From positions 1 through 25,568 of the forward strand of contig JAWODV010000025.1 in the NCBI GenBank assembly GCA_046483075.1: a stretch of 25,568 nucleotides of DNA, given 5' to 3'. A program made the translations under genes and the position numbers. Within the stretch, counting starts at the first letter, position 1. Each line of letters opens with the position of its first letter. The notes under the pieces are model-generated. The model did no database searches. It was not told the DNA's origin and saw only the letters and a list, made by a program, of their open reading frames with translations. The DNA is from JASMTM01 sp046483075. GTDB taxonomy: Bacteria; Thermotogota; Thermotogae; Petrotogales; Kosmotogaceae. Positions 14,695 to 23,162 of this stretch are shown here, piece after piece.

Positions 14695-16887
14695 ATGAGA
14701 AAAAGGTTCTATATCAAAGTAGTGCTTTTTTTCTTAATTTTTTTAATAACGACTTTTGCTTTTGGAGCAAATAACAGCCAGTCGCGTGTAATTCGTGTTG
14801 GAGTATATCAAAACAAGCCGAAAATATTCATGGATGAAAACGGAAATGCTTCAGGCATATTTGTTGAGCTTCTTGAATCAATTGCTAAAGAAGAAAACTG
14901 GACCATAGAATATGTATCTTGCGATTGGTCCGAATGCCTTAACACTTTGTCCGATGGAAAAATTCAGCTTATGCCTGATGTAGCTTTTTCCGAAGAACGG
15001 GCTGAGAAATATGATTTTCATGAAAAACCTGTTCTTGAATCCTGGTCAAGAGTATATGCACCAGCTGAATCAAAAATCATTGATTTAAATGATTTAAACG
15101 GTAAACGCATTGCTGTTCTTTCAGAATCAATTCAAGAAGAGATATTCAGTCAATTAATGAGTGGCTTTGGATACGAAGTAACCCTTGTTCCGGCCAATTC
15201 TCTAACGCAGGCCTTTGAACTGGCAAGAGATGGTTCAGCTGACGCGGCAATAGCGAATCATCTATTCGGTAAATATTACTACCAAGAATATGGATTATTA
15301 AAAACTACAATAGATTTTAATCCGGTCAAGCTTTACTTTGCTACTGCAAAGAATAGTAATCTTGAAATTCTTCAAACTATTGACAAATATCTTGACAGAT
15401 GGAAAAGTCAGTCAGATTCCCCATATTACTCAACTCTTGGCCGCTGGGAAGGTGATGAGGGATTTAGTATTCCTTCTTACGTAAGCTGGATATTTTGGGT
15501 ACTAACAGGGGTTTTGTTACTTACCATCGTAGTGATATTTTTGCTCAGATATCAGGTGAAAATTAAAACTATGCGCCTGGAAAAAAGTGTAAATGAAAAA
15601 AACAATGCTTTAGAAGAACTAAGAAAGAGTGAAGAAAAATACAGGTTTATCTCAGAACATGTTAGCGATGTAATATGGATGACTGACAGTAACTTAAATT
15701 ACACATATGTCAGTCCATCATTAAAGGATCTTCTGGGTTATACTCCCGAAGAATTCATCTCATTTTCATTTGATGATGTTCTTTCTCCACGTTCAAAAAA
15801 GTATGTTATGAGTATCATTCAGGAAGAAATGAAATCTATAGAAACAAATGAAAATAAACATGAAAGCAGAAGAATAATTGAATTTGAGCAAAAGCGCAAA
15901 GATGGGTTTTCAATTTGGGTAGAGAGCACAATTGTATTTTTGCGGGATAAAGATGGAAATACTGTAAGTATTCTGGGAATATCAAGAGATATATCAAAAC
16001 GCAAACAGGCTGAAGAAGAATCAATTAAGCAAAGAGTGAAGCTGGAAAAAATTGTAAGAGAAAGAACAGCAGAATTAAGAATGAAAAACGAAGAACTAGG
16101 GAAATCAAACCTCAGGTTAAAGGAAATTGATCGATTAAAATCAGTTTTTCTTGCAAATATGAGTCATGAACTGCGAACCCCTCTCAATTCAATAATCGGA
16201 TTCACTGGAATAATTCTTCATGGAATTTCAGGGGAAATCAAACCAGAGCAGAAAAAACAACTCACCATGGTTAAGAATAGCGCAAATCACTTGCTGGAAT
16301 TAATAAATGATGTGCTTGATGTATCTAAAATTGAAGCTGGAAGAGTGGATTTTTCTCAAGAGAACATTAATCTCATAGATGTTGTAAAGGAAGTGCTTGA
16401 AACCGCTTCGTATATGGCAGACAAGAAAGGACTGAAGTTTGAAAAAGAGATACATGATGATATTAATATTTATAGTGATAGAAGACGTATAAAGCAAATA
16501 TTGATGAATCTTGTAAGCAATGCAATCAAGTTCACCGATCAAGGAATGGTAAAAATCACAGCCATGCAAACACATGATGACTCTGTGGAAATAGCAGTTA
16601 TAGACACCGGAATTGGAATAAAGAAAGAAGACATCAAAATGCTTTTCAAGCCTTTCCAACAAATAGATATGTCAAGAACCAAAAAACATGAAGGAACCGG
16701 TCTGGGTTTACACTTATCAAAAAAACTCGCTAATTTATTGGGTGGAGATATTTCGATAGAAAGCGAACATGGAAAAGGAAGCAAATTTATTTTAAGATTA
16801 CCTCTAAAATATGCTAAAAAACAAAATGATGAAGTTGATAAGGATACAGAAACTAACAATAACGATGAAAAGAAAGAAGGAAAGTAA
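14695..16887 (+). CDS. Sensor histidine kinase with periplasmic binding-protein domain and PAS
   Basis: A 730-residue membrane kinase. A signal peptide (residues 1-24, ending FAFGA) precedes an SBP family 3-type sensor domain (about 32-255; IRVGVYQNKPKIFMDENG, and DGSADAAIANHLFG), a family that often binds amino acids. It has two nearby cysteines (76 and 81). A single transmembrane helix follows at about 263-285, then a short coiled coil, a PAS domain (about 312-435, KYRFISEHVSDVIWM), another coiled coil, and HisKA with the phosphorylated histidine H491 in SHELRTPLNS. The ATPase domain has the N box near 601-609, DTGIGI and GTGLGLHLSKKL. There is no receiver, unlike BvgS-type hybrids; two separate receivers are encoded directly downstream. 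The ATG follows GGAG. Confidence 0.93.
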   Translation: MRKRFYIKVVLFFLIFLITTFAFGANNSQSRVIRVGVYQNKPKIFMDENGNASGIFVELLESIAKEENWTIEYVSCDWSECLNTLSDGKIQLMPDVAFSEERAEKYDFHEKPVLESWSRVYAPAESKIIDLNDLNGKRIAVLSESIQEEIFSQLMSGFGYEVTLVPANSLTQAFELARDGSADAAIANHLFGKYYYQEYGLLKTTIDFNPVKLYFATAKNSNLEILQTIDKYLDRWKSQSDSPYYSTLGRWEGDEGFSIPSYVSWIFWVLTGVLLLTIVVIFLLRYQVKIKTMRLEKSVNEKNNALEELRKSEEKYRFISEHVSDVIWMTDSNLNYTYVSPSLKDLLGYTPEEFISFSFDDVLSPRSKKYVMSIIQEEMKSIETNENKHESRRIIEFEQKRKDGFSIWVESTIVFLRDKDGNTVSILGISRDISKRKQAEEESIKQRVKLEKIVRERTAELRMKNEELGKSNLRLKEIDRLKSVFLANMSHELRTPLNSIIGFTGIILHGISGEIKPEQKKQLTMVKNSANHLLELINDVLDVSKIEAGRVDFSQENINLIDVVKEVLETASYMADKKGLKFEKEIHDDINIYSDRRRIKQILMNLVSNAIKFTDQGMVKITAMQTHDDSVEIAVIDTGIGIKKEDIKMLFKPFQQIDMSRTKKHEGTGLGLHLSKKLANLLGGDISIESEHGKGSKFILRLPLKYAKKQNDEVDKDTETNNNDEKKEGK

Positions 16888-16889
16888 AC

Positions 16890-17285
16890 ATGAAAAAAAC
16901 AAAAAGGATTTTGATAGTTGAGGACAACGAAAATAATATGTATTTAATGAAATTTATTCTGGAAAGAAGTGGATATGAAGTAATCGGAGCCAGAAATGCC
17001 ATGGACGGAATAAAAATGGCAATCGAAATAGTTCCAGATATGGTAATTATGGATATTCAGTTACCGGGCATTGATGGTCTTGAGGCCACAAAAAGAATAA
17101 AATCCACCGAAAAGGGTAAAAACATACCTGTTGTTGCGGTTACATCTTACGCCATGACTGGAGATAGAGAAAGAGTGTTATCTGCTGGATGTGATGGCTA
17201 TATTGTAAAACCTATAAATCCTGAAACATTTGTTGCTGAAGTGGAGAAACACCTTCCCAAATCACATCAGGGAGGTGACTTATGA
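16890..17285 (+). CDS. Stand-alone response regulator receiver (CheY/DivK type)
   Basis: A 131-residue protein that is only a receiver domain. All the key residues are present: acidic pocket E11-D12, phospho-acceptor D55 in VIMDIQLPG, T85 in VAVTSYA and K107 in YIVKP. The wording QLPGIDGLEATKRIK and the SYAMTGDRERVLSAGCDGYI helix 4 are typical of receivers that work with hybrid-type kinases. There is no output domain, so it probably relays phosphate or regulates by protein contact. It begins three bases after the kinase stop and overlaps the next gene by four bases (ATGA). Confidence 0.93.
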   Translation: MKKTKRILIVEDNENNMYLMKFILERSGYEVIGARNAMDGIKMAIEIVPDMVIMDIQLPGIDGLEATKRIKSTEKGKNIPVVAVTSYAMTGDRERVLSAGCDGYIVKPINPETFVAEVEKHLPKSHQGGDL

Positions 17286-18424
17286 AAAAAGTATTAATAG
17301 TCGACGATATAGATGAGAATCGCTACCTTTTGAATACCTTATTTAAAAGTAGTAACTGGGAAGTTCTTGAAGCGCAAAACGGTGCCGAAGCACTTGAAAA
17401 AGCAAAGCATGAAATACCGAATCTTATTATTTCAGATCTACTTATGCCCGTTATGGATGGTTACACCCTGTTGAGAAAATTGAAAGAAGATGAGCAACTT
17501 AAAAAAATACTCTTCGTTGTTTACACAGCAACTTATACCGATCGACAGGATAAACAACTCGCTATGGATCTTGGAGCAGATGCTTTTATTATAAAACCAA
17601 TGGATCCAGAAAGTTTTATGAAAAAAATAAATAATTTGCTGGAAAATTCAAAACTGAATAAAACGAAAAAAGAACATTTTTCTTCATCAAATGGTAAACC
17701 CCATTACAAAGAATATAGCGAAGTTCTAGACCGTAAACTTGAGAAAAAAATCAGTGTATTGCAAGAGGCTAATAAGAAACTCAAAGAAGAAATTGCTAAA
17801 AGGAAAGAAACTGAAGAAGCTTTAAAGAGAAGCCATGAAATGCTCTCCAATATGCTTGAAAGCATCGCTAACGCTCTCGCATATACCACAGAGCTACGAG
17901 ATCAATACACGGCAGGACATCAACGCAGGGTAAAAAAGCTGGTAAAAACAATTGCTGAACGTATGAACCTTCATGAAAATCAAATATTTAATTTAAGAAT
18001 GGCCGCAGCGGTACATGATGTAGGAAAAATAGTAATCCCTTCAGAAATTCTCAATAAGCCAGGAAAACTTAGCAAATTGGAAAAGACTCTCACACATTTA
18101 CATCCAACAGCAGGGAGAGAAATATTTAAACAGGTGGATTTTGCAATACCGGTTTCTGAAATACTCTATCAACACCATGAACGATTAAATGGAAGCGGTT
18201 ATCCTCAGGGGTTGACAGATAATGAAATTATGATTGAAGCGAAAATTCTTGCTGTCGCTGATGTAGTTGAAGCAATGACTTCTAATAGACCATATAGACC
18301 TGCTCCAGGTATAGATGCAGCAATAGAAGAAATTGAAAAAAATGCTGGAATCCTTTACGATAAAGAAGTAGTTAATACCTGCATAAAAATATTAAGTGAA
18401 GAAGGATTTACCTTTGAAGAGTGA
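17282..18424 (+). CDS. Response regulator with HD-GYP domain (c-di-GMP phosphodiesterase)
   Basis: A 380-residue cytoplasmic protein. Residues 1-120 form a complete receiver (D8-D9, phospho-acceptor D52, T82, K105). A long charged coiled coil covers about 145-195. The C-terminal HD-GYP domain is intact: H213 in GHQRRV, H245-D246 in VHDVGK, H274 in HPTAG, and HHERLNGSGYP at 298-308. Such domains hydrolyse cyclic di-GMP using metals, so phosphorylation probably controls second-messenger breakdown and hence attachment or motility. It starts with an ATG overlapping the stop of the single-receiver gene, after GGGAGGTGA, as the last gene of a three-gene operon. Activity is inferred from complete motifs. 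Confidence 0.94.
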   Translation: MKKVLIVDDIDENRYLLNTLFKSSNWEVLEAQNGAEALEKAKHEIPNLIISDLLMPVMDGYTLLRKLKEDEQLKKILFVVYTATYTDRQDKQLAMDLGADAFIIKPMDPESFMKKINNLLENSKLNKTKKEHFSSSNGKPHYKEYSEVLDRKLEKKISVLQEANKKLKEEIAKRKETEEALKRSHEMLSNMLESIANALAYTTELRDQYTAGHQRRVKKLVKTIAERMNLHENQIFNLRMAAAVHDVGKIVIPSEILNKPGKLSKLEKTLTHLHPTAGREIFKQVDFAIPVSEILYQHHERLNGSGYPQGLTDNEIMIEAKILAVADVVEAMTSNRPYRPAPGIDAAIEEIEKNAGILYDKEVVNTCIKILSEEGFTFEE

Positions 18425-18506
18425 AATTTTTATAATAAAGTAAACAACTTGATTTAGTAATGGAACTCTCTTGATGTTTTCAGCTTAAAGAGCTTCAATA
18501 TTTCTT

Positions 18507-18520
18507 TGTATTGCAATACA
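18507..18520. repeat. Perfect 14-bp palindrome
   Basis: TGTATTGCAATACA is a perfect palindrome in the gap after the HD-GYP gene. It is bracketed by a looser inverted repeat, TTGATGT near 18472 and ACATCAA near 18518. It is not followed by a T-tract, so a regulator-binding site is at least as likely as a terminator. No known consensus is claimed. Confidence 0.45.
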
Positions 18521-18633
18521 TCAAATGAATTAGTGATTTGCGTTTTTACAAAAGTTTTATTGGTTAATCTTTTCTTCTCCTTTCTATTAACTTCATATAT
18601 AAATTCTGTTTAACGAGAACCATTAAATCAAAC

Positions 18634-18660
18634 TTTGCAAGAATGCAAAATTATTATAGA
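18634..18660 (+). promoter_or_regulatory. Inverted repeat and -10 candidate before the ERCC4 gene
   Basis: TTTGCA-N4-TGCAAA (18634-18649) lies just upstream of TATAGA (18655-18660). The first arm sits near the -35 position, with 15 bases between TTTGCA and TATAGA, so the repeat could be an operator within the promoter. The rest of the gap from 18425 holds no gene. Confidence 0.35.
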
Positions 18661-18702
18661 ATAAGTGTAATGCCCAAGAGTTTTATGAAAGGTGAATGTG
18701 TA

Positions 18703-19770
18703 ATGGGTTCGCTTTTATGGATCCTCGAAAAAACTGAAAGCAACAAATTTCCCTACAGATTGAGTATAAAAAAAGGAGACAGAGAGCTTCTGTCTCTTTT
18801 TGTTCAGGATAGATGGCCGGGAGCAGGGAAACATGTCTTCTGCCTTAGAGATGAAGAAAAAACTGATGAAGTATATGAAGAAATTGAAAAAGTTCATATA
18901 ATTTCTGCTAAACGATATGGGAAAAGACTTTCTGTTGTTCTGGATAGATCAACAAATAAACGATGTGATTTCCTTTTCTTAAAAAAGCAATATAAAAATA
19001 GAGAAGGTGAATATGAACAGATATTCTGGAGAACTCAGCAGGCGATAAAAGAGAGAAAACCCCGCGTTAAACTAACTGCCAGAGGAAATGAACACCTTCA
19101 TATTTTGATAGATAAGAACGAAAAATATCCCTGGAAATTTGCGAATTGCAGTGTTGAAAGAGCTCAACTCAAAGCTGGTGACTATGCTTTGTTAAGTGAT
19201 GAAGGAATTATCGCAGTTGTTGAAAGAAAAAACTTCCAAAATATGATTTCAGATTTTGGAAGCCTGCATTTGCTTCATATGAAACTTGGTGAGCTTGAAG
19301 AATATAAACATGCTGCTCTGGTAGTTGAAGCCCACTACGATGATTTCTTAAAACCTGATAAATTAAGGTTTTATTCTCCTTCTTATCTCTCAAAGGTATG
19401 GGCAGAAATATTTGCATATCATCCTCATTTTCAAATCATTTTTTCTGGTAATAGAAAAATGGGCAAAGAATGGACTTTACGATTCTTCCAGGCTGTTACC
19501 TCTCATGAAAAGGATTCCATCCCAACAAAGGTTGCGGAAGAAGCCTCAAAATACAATAACACCAGAGATTTCACCGGTGGAATGTATTACGAGATAAGGA
19601 AAGAGATATTAAACAACTTCGAAAATGAATTTACGATAAACACGTTACGAGACAGATTTCCTGACGCAACTGATTACATTCTAAGAAAAGTGTTAACGGC
19701 TCTAAAAAAGGAAGGCCATATTGAACATTCTGGTTATGGAAAAGCTAGTGTATGGAGAAAAATTAAGTAA
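18703..19770 (+). CDS. ERCC4-type nuclease domain protein with C-terminal winged helix
   Basis: A 355-residue protein of unclear cellular role. The middle carries an XPF/MUS81-like ERCC4 nuclease core: GDY at residues 159-161 and ERK at 174-176 in AVVERKNFQNMIS. The usual final acidic residue of the ERKxxxD motif is asparagine here (N180). Residues about 1-115 match no domain I recognise. After a linker near residue 265, the C-terminal 70 residues look like a winged helix (FTINTLRDRFPDATDYILRK, then GHIEHSGYGKASVW). The ATG at 18703 follows AAGGTGA with seven bases of spacing; upstream in-frame ATGs lack this. It probably acts on DNA, but whether it still cleaves is uncertain. It has no partner genes; the ABC transporter genes converge on it. 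Confidence 0.8.
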   Translation: MGSLLWILEKTESNKFPYRLSIKKGDRELLSLFVQDRWPGAGKHVFCLRDEEKTDEVYEEIEKVHIISAKRYGKRLSVVLDRSTNKRCDFLFLKKQYKNREGEYEQIFWRTQQAIKERKPRVKLTARGNEHLHILIDKNEKYPWKFANCSVERAQLKAGDYALLSDEGIIAVVERKNFQNMISDFGSLHLLHMKLGELEEYKHAALVVEAHYDDFLKPDKLRFYSPSYLSKVWAEIFAYHPHFQIIFSGNRKMGKEWTLRFFQAVTSHEKDSIPTKVAEEASKYNNTRDFTGGMYYEIRKEILNNFENEFTINTLRDRFPDATDYILRKVLTALKKEGHIEHSGYGKASVWRKIK

Positions 19771-19802
19771 AAAAGATAACCATTTTATATGATTAAACAA
19801 TG

Positions 19803-19837
19803 AAAAAGACCCTTTGCATTTATATATACAAAGGGTC
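19803..19837 (-). terminator. Rho-independent terminator of the ABC transporter genes
   Basis: A 9-bp perfect stem, GACCCTTTG and CAAAGGGTC, with a 12-base A/T loop. On the minus strand it is followed directly by TTTTTC, the expected U-tract, about 20 bases after the permease stop. On the plus strand no T-tract follows, so it is less certain as a terminator for the convergent ERCC4 gene. Confidence 0.8.
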
Positions 19838-19856
19838 ATGAATTAAGACAAAATTA

Positions 19857-22349
19857 TCACTCCGATGTTCGCAGCGCTTCAGTAATATTCAATGAAGCGA
19901 TTCTTCCCGAAGATAACAGCGTCGATAAAATACCGGCAACAATTAAGCCTCCAGAAGCCAGAAATACACCCCACCAGGGAATTGTCCATGTTAGAAAATC
20001 AGCCTCAGCCTTAAACAGATAGTACAGAACATACGAAAGTGCCAGACCAATTATTACCGAAAAGACAGAGCTAACCAAACCAAAAATTAACCCTTCACAA
20101 GCCAGCATCTTTTTCAATTGACTTCTTGTCATGCCTACTGCACGTAAGATTCCAAATTCTCTCTGCCTTAAAATAAGATTTGTATTCACTGTATTTGTGA
20201 TACCGCACAGACCGATAAAGCCAACAATAAAAATAAGTCCGTAAACCATGGTTGAAAGTGTTTTGATAGTATTATCAGTTTCTTCTTTGTAATCAAGATA
20301 TGAAACAAACCTTGTATTCCTAAATCCACCGGCAATCTTTTCAATCTGTGTTTCAATAAACTCTGCATTTGCCTGATCTTCAAGGTAAACATCAATGTGT
20401 GAGTAATGCTGTGAATAGTGCCTCATGGAATATCCCTCGTTATCATCTGATGGTTTTAGTTTTTCTATCATCTTCTCGCTGCACATGGCGATTATTCCAT
20501 CAGAGACTGTATAAGCAACGGTAGGTAAATCACTTATTATCGCAACAACAGTAAACTTTTTCATAGTCGAGAAGTTTACCATGTCTTCACTTAAATGAAA
20601 GGTTTTAATAAATATTTCATCACCAACAAACAGATCATGTATTTCACTGTATTCAACATCTATTATCAGAGAGGGTTCAGTGGACACCTTTTCAAGGCTA
20701 ATTTCTCCACATACAACTTTATTCTTCATATATTCTATTCCGCTATCGTTATAGGCAAGTAGGTTTAAATAAACACCTGAAAAATCAACTTCTCTTACAT
20801 AACCTCTATCAGATATTGGACTCGACGTAGATTGTTCTCTACTCTTTTCGGCTTCTTCTTCGGACATCATCCTGCCTGTAATCTTTTTTGCTGCTGCAAC
20901 AGCTTCAACACCATCTATCGATATGATCTCTTCAACAGTATCTTTATCAGGACCGACGCTTTGCATATTAGTCGATCTCAAATAGAAATCCGATTTCACA
21001 ACATCTCTGGTAATTCTCTCTGCATCAAAATTTCCAACAAAATATGAAAATACTATAAATAAAGTCGCGGCTATCGTCATTGAGATCACCGATATAACTG
21101 TAGAACCTTTATTTCTTCTCATATTTCTTACGGCAAGTTTTAAAGGAATCTTTTTCACATTAATAAGATCTTTTCTTGTTAGTGACCCGGATTTTCTTGC
21201 TTCGTATTGTTCTCCATAATACCTTATAGCTTCAACAGGAGAAATTTTACTTGCCTTAATTGCGGGTATAAATGAAGATATTACAACAGAAACAAATCCC
21301 AAGGCTGAAGCAATAATGAATGCGACTGGCGAAAGTACAGCGGTCATTTCTTCCAGGCCGGAAATTTCGGCGCCGGCGTAGCTTATAACACCGTAAGCCA
21401 GAAGTATTCCTATCAACAATCCAGCAGGAATGCTGAGTACGCTTACAATAATTGATTCTCTGAAAACAATATGCCTAATCTGAGAAGGAGTAGCTCCTGC
21501 AGCCCTTATTAATCCAAACTGTCTGATTCTTTCAAGCACAGATATGTTCATGGTGTTATAAATGGAAACCGCTGACGCAATAGCAACAAAAATACTCAAA
21601 ACCATTGCAGGCCAGTTTATCGGAGATTGATTTTGCAAATAATAAATAAGTGTGCCATTATATGACGATTTATCAGATAATTCGAGATCTCCAGTTACTT
21701 TTTTAGTTGCTTCTATTAATTCACTGTTAGGTGCATCGACAGTAAAATAAGCAACTTTGTGAGCGCCAGTTTTATTTGCGATTGCTTCAGCTTCCACAGG
21801 AGAAATAAACGCGATTGCTGTTGACATATTTTTTTCCTGCATGGTAACTGAAGAAATTCCTACAAGATTGTACTGACGATCCTGCCCATTAACACTTAAT
21901 CTTACTGTTTGTCCCAATTCCTGTGTTAAATCCAGTAAATCAAGTGCAAAAAGGTCGAGCACTATCTCTCCTGGCTGTTCAGGCAATTTCCCTTTTATAA
22001 GCCTTTTGGCTCTCAATTTCATGGTATTAGAGTCTGCCTTTTCCAGATAGATATTCGCCTGCTCATCAGGAATCTCTATTGCAGCTACAATCATTTGTAC
22101 ACCATAATTATCAACCATTTTGTGAAGGCTGAGATTGACAATTTCCTCTTCGCTTATTGATTCTACTTTCCCGTGATGTGCCCCCGCTACCTTCTCAAGG
22201 GTTTGCTTTTGAGACTCATCAATACTCTCAAAAAGTAAGAAGATCGCAGTTATGAAAGCCACAGCAACTGCTACTCCCAGGAACATGTAAAGTGTTCTTC
22301 TTAATCTTCCTTTCAAATATTTCTTGCTTAATTCAATATATCGTCGCAT
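19857..22349 (-). CDS. ABC transporter permease, FtsX/MacB type (duplicated)
   Basis: An 830-residue membrane protein with two FtsX-type units. The first unit has a transmembrane helix near residues 18-42, an extracytoplasmic domain to about 245, and three helices between about 250 and 370 (including RIRQFGLIRAAGATPSQIRH). The second repeats this order: helix near 415-440, external domain, and three helices at 710-825 (RQREFGILRAVGMTRSQLKK). Such proteins with MacB/LolD-type ATPases act as mechanotransmission exporters, lipoprotein movers or peptide-stress pumps rather than importers. It overlaps the ATPase gene by one base (TAATG). The nearby kinase and regulator suggest envelope-stress or antimicrobial-peptide control. 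The substrate is unknown. Confidence 0.92.
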   Translation of the reverse strand: MRRYIELSKKYLKGRLRRTLYMFLGVAVAVAFITAIFLLFESIDESQKQTLEKVAGAHHGKVESISEEEIVNLSLHKMVDNYGVQMIVAAIEIPDEQANIYLEKADSNTMKLRAKRLIKGKLPEQPGEIVLDLFALDLLDLTQELGQTVRLSVNGQDRQYNLVGISSVTMQEKNMSTAIAFISPVEAEAIANKTGAHKVAYFTVDAPNSELIEATKKVTGDLELSDKSSYNGTLIYYLQNQSPINWPAMVLSIFVAIASAVSIYNTMNISVLERIRQFGLIRAAGATPSQIRHIVFRESIIVSVLSIPAGLLIGILLAYGVISYAGAEISGLEEMTAVLSPVAFIIASALGFVSVVISSFIPAIKASKISPVEAIRYYGEQYEARKSGSLTRKDLINVKKIPLKLAVRNMRRNKGSTVISVISMTIAATLFIVFSYFVGNFDAERITRDVVKSDFYLRSTNMQSVGPDKDTVEEIISIDGVEAVAAAKKITGRMMSEEEAEKSREQSTSSPISDRGYVREVDFSGVYLNLLAYNDSGIEYMKNKVVCGEISLEKVSTEPSLIIDVEYSEIHDLFVGDEIFIKTFHLSEDMVNFSTMKKFTVVAIISDLPTVAYTVSDGIIAMCSEKMIEKLKPSDDNEGYSMRHYSQHYSHIDVYLEDQANAEFIETQIEKIAGGFRNTRFVSYLDYKEETDNTIKTLSTMVYGLIFIVGFIGLCGITNTVNTNLILRQREFGILRAVGMTRSQLKKMLACEGLIFGLVSSVFSVIIGLALSYVLYYLFKAEADFLTWTIPWWGVFLASGGLIVAGILSTLLSSGRIASLNITEALRTSE

Positions 22350-23071
22350 TACTCTTTTCCCCCAATTGCTTCTGAGAGAAAACTTCCAACTTCAGAATAA
22401 TAAACGTCATTAGTTATTTCTCCATCTTCAAGGGTTATTATTCGATCTGCTCTCTCAGCAATTGTTTGATCATGGGTAACTATTACCAGCGTTTGATGAA
22501 ATTTCTTAGCACTAAGCTTCAGAAGATCCATTACCTCTTTACCCGTATTGGAGTCCAGATTTCCCGTAGGTTCGTCCGCAAAAACTATAGCAGGTTTTGT
22601 AGCTAGTGCTCTGGCTATTGCCACACGCTGCTGTTGGCCTCCAGACAAGGCTGAAGGTAAGTGTTCTTTTCTTTCTTCAAGTTTCATCATCCTAAGAAGC
22701 TCTTCAATGTAGGGTTTATCTATCTTTCTTTCATCAAGAATGAGAGGAAGCTCTATGTTTTCAATAGCAGTCAAAACAGGGACAAGATTAAAGAACTGAA
22801 ACACAAAGCCAATTCTTCTCCTCCGAAAAATGGAAAGTTGCGAGTCAGATAGTTCATACAGATTTTTTCCATCAATGGTAACGCTTCCAGCAGAAGGTCT
22901 ATCCAACCCTGCCAGCAAATGTAATAAAGTGCTTTTTCCAGAACCGCTGGGCCCAAGTATGGCCACAAATTCGCCTTCATTGATAGTTAGCCCGGTGTTT
23001 TTCAGTGCAACCACAGCATTATTTCCCCTACCATAAACTTTTCTGAGTCCTGACGCTTTTAATACCTCCAT
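22349..23071 (-). CDS. ABC transporter ATP-binding protein, MacB/LolD type
   Basis: A 240-residue ATPase that powers the duplicated FtsX-type permease. It contains Walker A GPSGSGKST, the Q loop FVFQFFNLVP, the ABC signature LSGGQQQRVAIARAL, Walker B IVFADEPTGNLDS and the switch histidine in VIVTHD. FADEPTGNLDS is characteristic of the MacB/LolD/FtsE group. The ATG at 23071 is chosen because AAAGGAGG lies seven bases upstream; the frame stays open to an ATG at 23113, but that lies at the predicted transcription start. It lies downstream of the kinase gene with its own promoter in the 91-base gap. Confidence 0.95.
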   Translation of the reverse strand: MEVLKASGLRKVYGRGNNAVVALKNTGLTINEGEFVAILGPSGSGKSTLLHLLAGLDRPSAGSVTIDGKNLYELSDSQLSIFRRRRIGFVFQFFNLVPVLTAIENIELPLILDERKIDKPYIEELLRMMKLEERKEHLPSALSGGQQQRVAIARALATKPAIVFADEPTGNLDSNTGKEVMDLLKLSAKKFHQTLVIVTHDQTIAERADRIITLEDGEITNDVYYSEVGSFLSEAIGGKE

Positions 23072-23118
23072 AATGAATCCTCCTTTTTCGATCTTCACTG
23101 ATAGTTTAGCCATGAAAG

Positions 23119-23157
23119 CTTATAAAATAGTGGAGGTTATTCTTAAGATTTCTTAAG
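23119..23157 (-). promoter_or_regulatory. Activator-type promoter with CTTAAG tandem box
   Basis: Two CTTAAG hexamers (23157-23152 and 23147-23142) stand on an exact 10-bp period. The second is 17 bases from TATAAG (23124-23119), so it occupies the -35 position while matching TTGACA poorly. This arrangement, with direct repeats at one helical turn overlapping the -35, is typical of OmpR/PhoB-family activation; the hexamers resemble the PmrA-type box. The neighbouring OmpR-family regulator is the likely binder (inference). Transcription would start near 23112. The repeats also form part of an imperfect stem (23133-23164). Confidence 0.65.
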
Positions 23158-23162
23158 ATAAC

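Noticed and set aside
19803..19837. Bidirectional terminator
   Set aside because: The T-tract is present only in the minus-strand direction; on the plus strand the stem is followed by ATGAATTAAG.
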